DNA of 64,000 nt from Anthoceros angustus (lineage: Eukaryota > Streptophyta > Anthocerotopsida > Anthocerotales > Anthocerotaceae). The notes below the pieces were generated by a model. That model was not told the DNA's origin. It did not search any database and saw only the letters and a program-made list of their open reading frames with translations. A program made the position numbers and the translations under genes. How positions within the stretch are numbered: position 1 is the first letter of the stretch; each line of letters starts with the position of its first letter. Positions 44,321-54,844 of this stretch are shown in pieces. The stretch covers positions 186,001 to 250,000 of the forward strand of contig MU008189.1 in the NCBI GenBank assembly GCA_010909165.1, given 5' to 3'.

Positions 44321-45382
44321 CTTCACCCGGTGTTCATGTACGCCCCCACTCCACAAGTCCATGGATTATTTCAAGCGGGATTTGTTTGAATTACCTATAA
44401 GATTTGAAGCCCAAGCCTCGACGATCTATCCCACGGCCCAAGGCAACATCCGCTTTCGAATCTAATCTATAATCCGCAATCAAGTGGAGAAATTGTGAGA
44501 TCACCGCCATGCCGGTGCCTAAGCCATGGATGCCCTCTAAAGGATCAATTTACCTCAAACTTCCCCAAATTGGAACATCCTCAACGGCGCCCAAGGCGAT
44601 TTCTCCACCGAATTCAAGGGGATTTGTAGTCAACGTTGGCTAGATTTCGCCCACGCCCGTCGGGAGGGCCTCATCGTGGTAGCGGCCGGGGCAATCGCCT
44701 CGCGTCCGCAAGGGACGATACTAACGTGACGCAATTTCTTTCAAAGACCTTGAAATTGTTAAGAGATATTATAATTGGTACCATCAAATTGATGGTACCA
44801 ATTATAATGTCTCTTGAAGTCGTAAAATTGAGGTCTTTCTCCTCATAGAAGACCTATTTAGCGTTGTGATTGGGACCGAGCCGAAGTTGGCTACTCCACC
44901 TACCACACCGGGTGGAATGGTCTACATGCCCCGACAACCGGTTTTGGAAGTAAGTCTGCATGGAACTCCAAAGACAGGAAGGCAAGAGCAAATATTATAC
45001 TCTATATGAAGGACGCTCACTTGAGCGTGGTTCGGCATTTGTCAACCCCCAAGGAGGTCTGGGACGTCTTGAAGAAGAAGTACTTCTTTGACAACGCTAG
45101 GACAAGGGTTACTTGACACGAGAGTTCTACAACCTTCGTATGTCGAGATCGAATTGGTTGAGCAGTTCGTGAACAAGTTTATGAACCTCATGGATTCTGC
45201 CGAGTTGGTGGGCAAGTGTTCACCATGATGCTTTGTGTAACTTCTATTATGCCCCTTCATGGTCAACGTTGGTCATGATGCGAACGGCGAATCCAAGGCC
45301 GTTGGACGAGACTATCTCGCTGTTGAAGCAAGAGGAGCAGCGGAGGAAGGCAGCCCATACCGTAGCCCTCGCAGATATTGCT
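44321..45382 (+). repeat. copia gag-region tandem duplication, copy B
   Basis: Second copy, about 50 bases shorter through small deletions. Its Gag helix region (45008-45230) has lost single bases and is out of frame. Confidence 0.88.
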
Positions 45383-45690
45383 CTCTTCACCCGCGGTAGG
45401 ACTCGCCCTTATCGAGGGCGATACTCCGGAGGATCCGGCAGGGGCAATCCCCTGGCCACTCACCCCAACGATAAGCGCAAGATAGGGAATTGCTTCTATT
45501 GCTTGCAACCTGGGCATCACCAATGTGATTGCCTCAAGAGATAAGCGAATATGAGGGAGCAACCCTCTACTAGTAGCATCACTCACGGCGCTTGCTTGTT
45601 TCTCACAAGTTCTAACTCGTCGTTGGATTTTTGCCATTGGTTTGTGGATACAGGTGCAACCCACCACATGACAAGCTTGTCATAGATCCC
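45383..45690 (+). pseudogene. copia Gag zinc knuckle and start of protease
   Basis: GGSGRGNPLATHPNDKRK, then CFYCLQPGHHQCDC (CX2CX4HX4C) at about 45490-45535, and after a stop WFVDTGATHHMTS at 45640-45675, the catalytic DTGA of copia protease. The reading is then cut; copia pol goes on at 50637 after about 4.95 kb of CACTA-like DNA. Confidence 0.8.
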
Positions 45691-45706
45691 ACAGCCTTGA
45701 TCTCCT

Positions 45707-46120
45707 CTAAAGTTGCCTAGATCCCACAGCCTTGATCTCCTCTAAAGTTGCTTGCCTATCAAACTTGGCTCTGAACCTGTCCATGAATTGCTTTTGACCT
45801 CCAAACCCAAAGCAAGAATATGGCTTACCAGCGACGTTTTTCCCCCTCTGCACTGCAGCAATCTTTTGTTGACTGGGTGCAACAACACCATCCAGCTTAT
45901 CTTTCTCCTGGTTCAAGAGAACATCCCAATGCTCCTTCTTCAAGCTCTTGGGCACATACTTATCGCACCCTTTCTTCCCATGTAAGAAGTGCCTAGCCTC
46001 CTTTCTCAAGTTATTCTTCCAATGCCTCGGGCGGGTGCCACTAAGCGAGCTACAATACAATGAAAGCTCCATGGGCTGAAATTGTTTGGCGTAAGGTGCT
46101 TTCAATAAGAAGCACTTCAA
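45707..46120 (-). pseudogene. putative plant transposon protein remnant
   Basis: A 137-codon minus-strand frame with HWKNNLRKEARHFLHGKKGC, YVPKSLKKEHWDVLLNQEKD and FMDRFRAKFDRQATLEEIKA. The style is like transposase-associated proteins of CACTA elements, but I cannot name it. Its N-terminal end (KCFLLKAPYAKQFQP) is repeated at 46300-46440, showing local duplication. Confidence 0.4.
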
Positions 46121-46606
46121 AGATCGAGTGTGCCCAAAAATCGATGGGGTTGCACATGTGTCGGATTGTGTAGTGCACCCTATCCTTCAGGGGAAACCAC
46201 GAAGGCGAGTCACGTAGTATGTAACCTGCACATTCAAAAACACATAGACAATTGTGATTTAGAACATTCTGTGCAACATAACCTCATGACTGAAATCCAG
46301 GCCTCAACCCAAAATTAAATGACCATGGAGTTACAAGCCTACTTTTGCAGGAGTGTAACTCCGGGCTGAAATTGTTTGACGAAGGTGCTTTCAATAAGAA
46401 GCACTTCAAAGATCGAGTGTGCCCAAAAATCGATGGGGTTGCACATGTCGGCTGTAAAACCCAACATGTAATCGGCACATAATGTCGACATCGAACTGTA
46501 AAGCAACCATGCATGGATCCTCCCCTCGCAAAGCAACCATGCTCCCCTCATTACATTTTCCTCACAGACGAATACTTACGCTTTCATGCATATGAGCAGC
46601 AGAACC

Positions 46607-48260
46607 TCATCTTTGGATGTCGAAATTCCTCTTCCGTTTTGGTGCACGCTTGTTGCCCTCGAAGTCAACGTCCATACATGTCATAGGGATTTCGCCATGT
46701 ACCCCAGCATGAGCATCCCCACACTGATGCTCATGATGGGGGTTGACACAGCCCGGTTGTGTGGCGACCCCGACTGTATTGTTCGCATCATCCGCATAAA
46801 TCGGTGGCAAGGGTGTCCTAGAAGCAAATGAATTCACTTCCAGATCACAGGCCTGCCCATTTCCCAGTCTCGCGGCATCTTCCAAAATATCAGCTATCTC
46901 ACGATCCTGGAGGCTATCACAGACCACCACGTCAGAATCGTGCCAATCCTTCATCTTGTCGTGAGCTCACCTTAGAAATTGATTAGTTAGAATTGGCCGT
47001 GTATTCGGCTTGCGAAGGCACCTTCGACTGCAGGCTAGTTCTTTGGTCCCTTTTCGGCAATGGTGTCAGTCTGAATCACACCCTACCGGTCGGTGAACTC
47101 CGCCAACCTCCTCTTCGCCGGCCTTCTCAACGGCCTCCTCAGCATCCTTGGTTAAGGTCGCCTCCTCTTCGTCCTTCCTTGCCTCGAGGTCGGCGGCACT
47201 TGCGGGCGGGGATTCGGCAGGCCGCATGGCATACACCCATGTCGGCATGTGGGCCTTCCCACTCTTGGACAATCAAGCGGATGTCCGAGGTCACCATGCA
47301 AACTTGATCGTGCCAAAACCCTGTTGTGGCACATTTCCCCATAAATTTGTGAGGCCCAGTTTTGTGTTGGAAGGACATCTTCATCGAGGTAAGGCGCGAC
47401 CGGACCTTGTGGAACTTGTCCTCCTCATCTTCGTCGTCGCCTCTTCGTCCTTCCTTGCCTCGAGGTCGGCAAAGACTTGCGGGCGGGGATTCCGGCAGCC
47501 TCGCATGGCATACACCCATGTCGGCATGTGGGCCTTCCCACTCTTGGACAATCCAAGCGGATGTCCGAGGTCACCATGCAAACTTGATCGTGCCAAAACC
47601 CTGTGGCACATTTCCCCATAGGCCGTGAGGCCCAGTTTTGTGTTGGAAGGACATCTTCATCGAGGTAAGGCGCGACCGGACCTTGTGGAACTTGTCCTCC
47701 TCATCTTCGCTGCCGCCTCTTGGACCTCTGACTCCTGAACATGGGCTGAAGCCAAAACCCCGTCAACCCCCAATGCCTCAGGCCGGCATTTGGCTGATCT
47801 GGTTACAGGCCCTTGAGACTCTTGGTTAAACTCCCCTCCATCGTGCTTCAATCCTACTCTCCGACCTCGCGTTGGCCTCCCCAAGCCATCTGCGCCAGCA
47901 CATGAACTTGGTAGCCGCTTGCCTTGCCATTTGTCACCCTTAACTCGGCCACCGCGCTTAGCTCATCCACGATCACCCCCCTTGCTACCTCTTGTCTGCT
48001 GATGTCTTCCAACCGACATGTTCGCTCATCCTCGTCACCATTGGCGTCTTCTTCCAGGCTCGGCCCTCAACTTCTTCACCGCACCCACTTACCTTTTAGG
48101 TGTTGAGGCCCTAAGATCGGGCAAAGATGCGCCAAGTTCTTGTTTTCACAACCATCGGGTCCGCCTCGGCATCTTCCAAAATATCGGCTATCTCACGATC
48201 CCGAGGCTATCACAAACCACCACGCCGAATCGTGCCACTCCTTCATCGCCTTGTCTCGAT
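46607..48260 (-). pseudogene. CACTA-internal repeated coding remnant
   Basis: A minus-strand frame at 46607-46954 (SDVVVCDSLQDREIADILED) is repeated in part at about 48165-48250. Between them a block of about 280 bases (CTTCGTCCTTCCTTGCCTCG...CATGTCGGCATGTGGGCCTT...) occurs at 47159-47438 and 47439-47700. These frames are rich in E, D, K and R and match no family known to me. Confidence 0.4.
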
Positions 48261-50160
48261 GTCCGCCTCGGCATGACATTCTATCTTCCGCTTTTGGCAT
48301 CCGCACCATTGCTGGTTGTGAAAACAGAGCTCAGATAATCGGCGAGAAAACAACAACACAAACACATGAATGAAAAGCCCACGGAGAAAGAACAACGCCT
48401 CATGCCGACATACCTTGACCCTAAACTTGCCTTTACCACACTTGCTGAGGTGTCCTTCTTCTTCTACACTGTTTGCGCTCCTCGAGCTGCTGTATAGACG
48501 TGGTATATCCCTGACCACAAGAGAGCGGTGTGCGGACCGCGTTCATAGATGTCTCGGTACTCTCTCCCTTCGTGTCGCAGTGCACTGGCAAAAACAGAGA
48601 TGACGTGCGGGGCCCTTTCGGTGCTTTTCGACATCTTCGCAAAGACATGTATTTCCCGCGCATTCTCTCGAAGAAGAACACTTCTCCTCCGGTGTCTCGT
48701 GTGAACGGGCTATTTTTCGAGGTTAATTTACATGCATTATTCACCGCATTATTCACGCATTTATAGCCCGCACATTGAGCTTGGTATTTGAATGTTTAAC
48801 CTAACCGTAGTTACGAGCGGGTTTGAAACCCAAGGATAAGTTGAAACGCTATGCTTGTGGGTTTTCCCCATGTCCTTGGGTTTTGGGGTTTGATTTATAA
48901 TATTGGCCATGATTTCATTTTGAGTTCGTGACCATGGGCTATAAATGCTGGAAATGGGTTTTCCCCATTGTCCTTGGGTTTTAGTAGCGGTTAAACTCAA
49001 TGATTTGAGTAGTCCTTGGGTTTGGAAAAATGGTTTAGTGTTAACACTTTGGGGTTTAGGGAACATGGTTTACGGTTCCTTGGGTTCGGGACATGAGTTA
49101 GCTTTTCTCTAGTTTCGGACCATGGTTTAGGGTTCCTTGGGTCTTGGGAGCAGTGCAGTCAAATACATATCATCTCGGTCAAATACATATCCTCTTGGTC
49201 ATAAACTTTGGAGTACTTGGCCATGACCACCGGGTTGATGTTGAGTTTTTCCGACTAGTCATTTTGAACTTGGCTTCCGGACCATGTCTTGACATGCGCG
49301 AATGTACTCGAGGTCCAAGACACTGGCGGCCTCTCATTTGCCTTAGTCGGCAACAAAAGGGTGCATTGCCTTCAAGCCACTTCACTGTTGGTGAGTTCAT
49401 TCTGATCTGGAGATCGTGGTCCGCCGCGATTGAGGTGCGCGACCATGAGTTTTTCCGGTTGTGTGCCGATTTGTAGTGTTGTAGAGGTAGTGTTATAGAT
49501 CTCGCGCTTTGGGGAAAGTTGCATCGAGAACTCGTTTACGGTTGCGTGTGCGCTGCTTATGCGGCCTCAATTCTCATTTCGATCGATTGGGTTCCACCAG
49601 TTTTTGTCTCTTGCACTGGTTGTGGAAGACGGAAGCAAGCTAGCGCTATGGCTTTCAACACCGGTCATGGGAGCGCAATTTTGAGGACGACCGAAGAGCT
49701 CGCCGCTTATCGACAAGCCCGGCCCCTTTCTCACCAATATCCGTGGCGTCGATGCGTGGTGCACAAGCACGTTGACAAGCTAGAGCGTGTGCACGGGGAG
49801 GTGCAGAGGTTTGCCAATCGGATGATGTTCGAAATGGAAGTGCTGAAGCTGAGGATTTTCACGGCTACCACCTCCTTGTGGCCGAATTGGAGAAGGTGGT
49901 TGGCATTGAGAACACCGGAATTGAGCGTGTGGTGGGTGAGGGAGAGGATGCACGCCGCAGACGGGACTGCCGCGTCGCATCCGGTAGATTCGAGTGAGAT
50001 GCGTCGCCATCCCGCTTTGTTGTGCTAATTCTTGGTGTTGATGTTGTGTTTGTTTTGGTGACCGACCCATAGTTTTGGGTGAGCACGTCTCTCAATAAAG
50101 CGCCACCTTTTCATTCGAGTTCTGAACCCTTCCTCAAACCCTATACCATATGCACATGAA
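48261..50160. other. remaining CACTA interior, no gene recognised
   Basis: Frames such as 48433-48756 (minus) and 49519-50028 (plus) have no recognisable domain. At 48820-49145 the words TCCTTGGGTTT and GGTTTAGGGTTCC recur as a diverged repeat; this is only loosely telomere-like. Confidence 0.35.
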
Positions 50161-50185
50161 TGCTCACATACCTTTGATCCTCATT

Positions 50186-50610
50186 GTAAACCGCGTGTTG
50201 TTGTAAGGTATGTATGTCATTGTAAAAGCCCCGTTGTAAAACTTGACAATGCGTTGTAAACCACTTCCCATTGTAAGTAGACCATGGGCCGTTGTAAAAG
50301 AAAATCGTTGTGAACAGACGTGATGGTGTTTACTACGTGCGTTGTTGTAAACAGCACATTCATTGTTGTAAAGTCATTGCTCGGATCTATGCGTGTTGCA
50401 ACCCAGAAGAGCCCTCGTAGTAAAGTAGCTTTCGTTATGCCACGTCATCAGAATAGCCAGTGGCTAAATACACCCCGTAGTAAAACACTAGAGCTCCTGT
50501 AGTAACACGAATGGCTATACAAGAAAATAATCCATAAACCATGAAGCCCCGTTGTAAATCGACTTGAGCCTGAAATCTCCCCTGTTCTAAAAAACAGCCT
50601 ATAGTAAAAG
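50186..50610. repeat. CACTA subterminal repeats
   Basis: Short motifs GTTGTAAA, ATTGTAAA, CGTAGTAAA and CTGTAGTAA are scattered at roughly 15-40-base intervals up to the terminus at 50629. In CACTA elements such motifs bind the element-encoded regulator (TNPA-type protein). Confidence 0.6.
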
Positions 50611-50636
50611 GCCCGTTTTCCTAGTAGTGAAGCCTC

Positions 50637-51000
50637 CGAGATTCATACATCTCCTTCCAACCCAGCACACTTACCAGCTACATTTCTCTTAGCGACCACT
50701 CCCGTTGTGCCATCCAGCGCTCAGGTACGGTGGTTATCGTTATGCCCAACGGAGTGATAACATCTTTCCCTATCGTGCTTTGCATTCCTCACTTGAGCAA
50801 GAATGTTCTATCCGTCGGTCAAGCCCTTGAGTCCGGCTACACTTTTTCATTTGCCCCGGATCAGTGTACCATTTTTGATTCCTCTCACCACCTTCTTGCC
50901 ACCTGTCCTCGGTCCGGTCGGCTCTTTATTATCGATTCTGCTCTTCCTTCCACTGACATCCCTACTTTCTCCCCTTTCTAGAGTTGTCTGCCGGCCTCGC
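50637..51000 (+). pseudogene. copia pol fragment (protease end to GAG-pre-integrase)
   Basis: PNGVITSFPIVLCIPHLSKN, VLSVGQALESGYTFSFAPDQ, CTIFDSSHHLLATCPRSGR: the Ty1/copia segment between protease and integrase (NVLYVP.LSKNLLSVGQL pattern). It continues the copia reading broken at 45690, and stops at about 50990. Confidence 0.78.
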
Positions 51001-51689
51001 CTCGTCCGTTCCAGCCTTCGATTGGCTTCCATTCGAATCCAGAGACGGATTCTGCAGTCGGCGCTCGGGGGGAGATAGCATAAGAGCAAGCACCTCTGCG
51101 CAAGTTAAGTGGCCGGAGCTCGCCGCCCTTGTGATCCTCCTCTTCTCGAGAATGACATACCCGCTCAACTGAGTCTCGCTTTCGTAGTACGGTGAAGTAG
51201 TGCACGCGACAACTCAAATTTGTTGACTTACATGCCGACGATCCGTTTGCTCATCTCAAAAAAATATTATAAAATGATTTAGGTAAGGACGTGGATGCCC
51301 GCCTACCTGCTTGTTCTCAGTCCAAGTTCGCAAATATATTGTGACAAGTGCCCCTTGAGTGAGACAATGCCCGTCCGAAGTAGTCTCTAAATTTAGACTT
51401 TCATTTTGAATATTTTCATGATTATTTTAATTTTAAATTTTAATTTCATGTAGAAGTAATATATTTGTATATCGTGTAAATAAATCAGTCAGTTTGGAGA
51501 AGAAATAAATTAGATAAAATTATTAACGCTATCTGAGGACAAAATAACAATGTTTCATCCGTTTCCAACTAATTTGAGTACCAAACCATGCTTATAACCA
51601 ACGCCACTTTTTAGAAGTCTTCTATAGAGCTGCCCCCGCTTGTAGCAAGCCTCCTTTGGTTCCCATTTTAATGATCGTCCTAGCCCAAG
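51001..51689. other. AT-rich spacer, no gene recognised
   Basis: Short frames only; copia similarity fades after 51000. AT-rich from 51240. Confidence 0.4.
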
Positions 51690-51906
51690 CCTTAACTAAT
51701 GTACATGTTGGCTACCTCTAATGTATTTCTTTTTACAAGCCCTATAGTAAAATTCGAATGAACCTTAATAAATTCTGGGCTATACATGAAAATAATACAT
51801 GGACTTGAAACGTTGCCTTTAATTGGCGTAGTAAATGGGCTACCGTGGTAAACTGTACCCCCCATGTAAAACGTCATTGAGTAAAAGTATACTTTTCATG
51901 GTAGTG
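51690..51906. mobile_element. second CACTA-type terminus
   Basis: TTTTCATGGTAGTG at 51893-51906 is the inverse complement of CACTACCATGAAAA, and before it are GTAGTAAATGGGCTACC, GTGGTAAACTG, CATGTAAAACG and TTGAGTAAAAG, the same subterminal style as at 50186-50610. Probably the right end of another, mostly lost CACTA copy. Confidence 0.5.
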
Positions 51907-52149
51907 ATTGTTCAGGAATTGAGACAAGAAACGGGGCATGGATATTATACCATAAAAACTATCGGTGAGAACCGGAGAGCAAGAGCTAGAGACTCAATAC
52001 TCAAGAATATATTAATGTGTGGATACAAAATTGTCTATAATATTATGCATTATCGTGTTCTTTCATATACAACCTAAAACTTGCTTAACCTACGTGCGGG
52101 TAGATTATATGTGGGTTATTTAACCCTCCTCGTAACACTAGGCCCCCCA

Positions 52150-52570
52150 AACAAACGTCTACTCTAAAGCTACCTACCGCTCCCAACATGTCATAGTCTG
52201 GAATAAGGAAGGGCCTACTAACCACCGGAGCTGAAGATGCTATGTTCCCCGCATTCGAAACAATCCTGAAAATTGCTTTTGCCAATGCCCTTTGCAAAGT
52301 AATGGATACTCGTTACCAGAAGAAAGCTACCACACAGGAAAGAGGGAGACCTATCCCGTTCTTGCGGATGTAGCATGCTTTAGCACAAACCTTGATAAAC
52401 CTCGGCTGTAGCGCATTCCTCTATTGCCCAAACCAGAGGGTTGATGATGACATGCTCGCATACGCTATCCCGAGTAGGGTTTGTTACAATCACATATGCA
52501 ATAGAGACTTGGTCCTCCAGGTCAGAAATAAGTCAGCCTTGAGAGAAACGCTGGTAGACAAAGCATAGGC
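52150..52570 (+). pseudogene. fragment of the same unidentified repeated protein as 1086-1223
   Basis: Plus-strand pieces SGIRKGLLTTGAEDAMFPA, NALCKVMDTRYQKK (52187-52330), then HALAQTLINLGCSAFLYCPN and RVCYNHICNRDLVLQVRNKS. It extends the shorter copy at 1086-1223 by about 80 codons. Stops interrupt it. Family unknown. Confidence 0.4.
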
Positions 52571-53166
52571 GCTCCTCGAAAGAAAGAATCCGCTCTCTCT
52601 AGCAATGGAGAACATGACATCTCGGACTACGTCATGTGTAGCAATGCGCTGCCTACCTATTGGACAGCAAGCTAAGTGGGTCCCAGAATCGTCGAGAGGG
52701 GCACCACATAGGTCGTGAGAGAATAATTCTTCTTTAATTAGTAATATATATTTATGTCAAGGTATATTATTCTCTAAGATATTGGCAGAGTGTTTCTTTT
52801 TTTTCTATTTCCTCATTTTCTCTTCTTTATTTTCTTTCTAGCTAAGTACCTATTGTACCGCCCGAGCATTTGTGTTGTCTTTCTAGCTAATGATAGAAAT
52901 GTGTTAAGTAGGTATATGAAGGTGTGGACATTTGTTGGAGGACTTTGGGTAAATTTGGTATTGCGTGGAGTCTCATCGGTCGCTGGTCCCCCGCCTCGGC
53001 CTCTCCTCGCTCGTTGCGCTCTATAATTGGGCCGGCGCGGGCCGCCGTGGTGGAGACGAGAAGGCGCCCGTTTGCTTGCCCTCAGGCTGTTGCGGCGCCG
53101 CCACCGTCATCGCCCGCCGCCACTGCCACAAGCCCATTCCAGTGTGTGTTCGCCGCAGCCGGCACC
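52571..53166. other. upstream region and 5' UTR of the small zinc-finger gene
   Basis: AT-rich DNA to about 52920, then strongly GC-rich 52990-53166, the likely promoter-proximal region and 5' untranslated part. The zinc-finger frame stays open upstream to 52924, but that extension has no conserved look. Confidence 0.4.
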
Positions 53167-53493
53167 ATGACAGGCAAGGCCAAGCCCAAGAAGCACACGG
53201 CCAAGGAAATTGCGGCGAAAGTGGACGCTGCCACCACCAACCGCGGCGGGGGGAAGGCGGGAGTGGAGGATCGCAAGGGCGCGGACAAGGGAGGGCACGC
53301 CAAGCTGGCCTGCCCTATCTGCAAGGCCACGGCGCCGGACACCAAGAGCATGCTCATCCACCACGAGGCCAGGCACCCTAAACTCCCCTTCGAGGAGGAC
53401 AAGCTGCTCAATCTGCACGGCTTGGTCTCCGCCTCCACCTCCGACGTGACCAACAAGCCCAGGCCCGGGGTGCGCGGCAGCCTGAAGAAGTGA
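53167..53493 (+). CDS. small C2H2-type zinc-finger protein, 108 residues
   Basis: Starts GCACCATGAC (good context) and reads MTGKAKPKKHTAKEIAAKVD, ATTNRGGGKAGVEDRKG, KLACPICKATAPDTKSMLIH, HEARHPKLPFEEDKLLNLH, ending in a stop at 53491-53493. One zinc finger is visible: CPIC and HHEARH, CX2CX12HX4-5H. The lysine-rich N-terminus and the acidic tail are as in a small conserved plant protein family of this type, function unknown to me. Single exon, GC-rich codons unlike the transposons nearby. An in-frame upstream extension to 52924 is possible but looks like 5' UTR. Confidence 0.8.
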   Translation: MTGKAKPKKHTAKEIAAKVDAATTNRGGGKAGVEDRKGADKGGHAKLACPICKATAPDTKSMLIHHEARHPKLPFEEDKLLNLHGLVSASTSDVTNKPRPGVRGSLKK

Positions 53494-54844
53494 AGAGAAG
53501 CATTCTATGTGCTGCGATGAGCGGCAGCACGAGAAGCATCATCGGGTGTGCTGGCCTGGGCCCAAGCCGGCGGGCGGGGACGGGGTTCCCGGTTTGTTGC
53601 CCGGCCTCGGCCGGAAGAGCGCGCAGGCGGGTGCCAGTTGCGATTGTTGCGCGCAGCTGGCTGCTCTTCATCGACGGCTACCCTCCGTAGGATAGACTGC
53701 ACCGGCACCATCAGGACACCGCCATTCCACAACGTCCTCCATGTCCAGTTTCCTCTCAGGCTGAACAAACTTAGTGCTATGTTCTTACTAAGCCGGACGG
53801 AAGATGTCTGCACATGTACTCTTTCGCTGATTGTTGATGTGTTTGTTATCCGACTTCTATCAGGTGCAGTAAATTTGAAGGAGGGACCGGCTTTGTGTTT
53901 TCCTCTTAGACTTTGCCACTCTCCATCATCCCTGTGTGCCATCGCCAGCCTTGGTATCGCTATCGTATTTCCCCTGGCCTGGTATGTGGCCTTCCTTCAA
54001 GGTTTTGCTGCTCATTCCTCGAGGAGGCTCTTTGATGTGTTTGTCATCCGACTTCTATCAGGTGCAGTAAATATGAGGGAGGGACCGTCTCTGTGTTCTC
54101 CTCTTAGACTTTTCTCACTCACCATCATCCCTGTGTGCCATCGCCAGCCTTGGTATCGCTATCGTATTTCTCCTGGATTGGTTTGTGGCCTCATTTTAAG
54201 GTTTTGCCCATATTCCTGAGGGGGCCATTCGATTATTGCGGCAGCTCTCTTATGCATCACGCAGTGGAATGCAACCTGTCCGGACACCTTGTCCACATAG
54301 AAAGGAGATCTCCATCGTATGCTCGGGATGGAGATGATGCGTGCACAGAATGGGATGCCATGTATGAATACAGAGTGATTGGACGAAGGAAGACGGTGAA
54401 TTCTGTAGCTTTGTAAATCGTGGATGGTGTTATAAGCAGGCCCTGGCACACGACGATGTTTGTTGTTGTGTATTAGATGTCAGGTGTAAAGATACATTGC
54501 GCATTCACGCGGTTGCAATGGTGCACGACGCAAGTGCCACAGGATGTAGCTTCTCGCGCACACGTTTGAGCTCCTCATCCAACATGTCCTATCAAAGTCC
54601 GGAAGATGATTTTTCATTGGCACCGTGAAAGTTAGGAAGCCAAATGGATCCACGATCGCTCGGCATCTGCGAGACCAGAATTCCGGAACATGGGTTCCCC
54701 TTGCGCGTCACGTTTCTATTCTTCTGAGCTCCTTTTGACAAGGTTCCGCTGGAGGGCTCGGGCCTATCCTTGAGGATTTCGGCGTTGGAAGAGAGTATCT
54801 ACATTGCGGATGACATTCAGGAATGGTGGGTTCGATGATGCCAT
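53494..54844. other. 3' UTR and intergenic DNA with a direct repeat
   Basis: A direct repeat of about 198 bases lies at 53836-54033 and 54034-54228 (GATGTGTTTGT, CGACTTCTATCAGGTGCAGT, CATCATCCCTGTGTGCCATC, CTTGGTATCGCTATCGTATT). It probably belongs to the 3' untranslated region or a downstream spacer of the zinc-finger gene. 54240-54840 has no recognised gene and leads to the PPR start. Confidence 0.55.

Larger units (their letters stand above)
45690..50629. mobile_element. CACTA (En/Spm-like) element, left end not found
   Basis: The right end 50616-50629 is TTTTCCTAGTAGTG, the inverse complement of CACTACTAGGAAAA, a typical CACTA terminus. The 450 bases before it carry many subterminal repeats of the type GTTGTAAA / GTAGTAAA (about 15 between 50186 and 50610), as in CACTA elements. 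The block separates two parts of a copia pol gene. No CACTA left terminus is visible near 45690, where instead a 34-base direct duplication (TAGATCCCACAGCCTTGATC...) lies at 45684-45751. Parts inside: coding remnants at 45707-46120 and 46300-46550, and repeated pieces at 46870-48250. Confidence 0.55.

Noticed and set aside
48820-49145. Interstitial telomere repeat
   Set aside because: GGTTTAGGG occurs only a couple of times within loosely repeated CCTTGGGTTT words, not as a TTTAGGG array.
53107-53456. Minus-strand frames of 103-124 codons over the zinc-finger gene
   Set aside because: Antisense openings in GC-rich coding DNA; the plus-strand frame has a conserved C2H2 finger.
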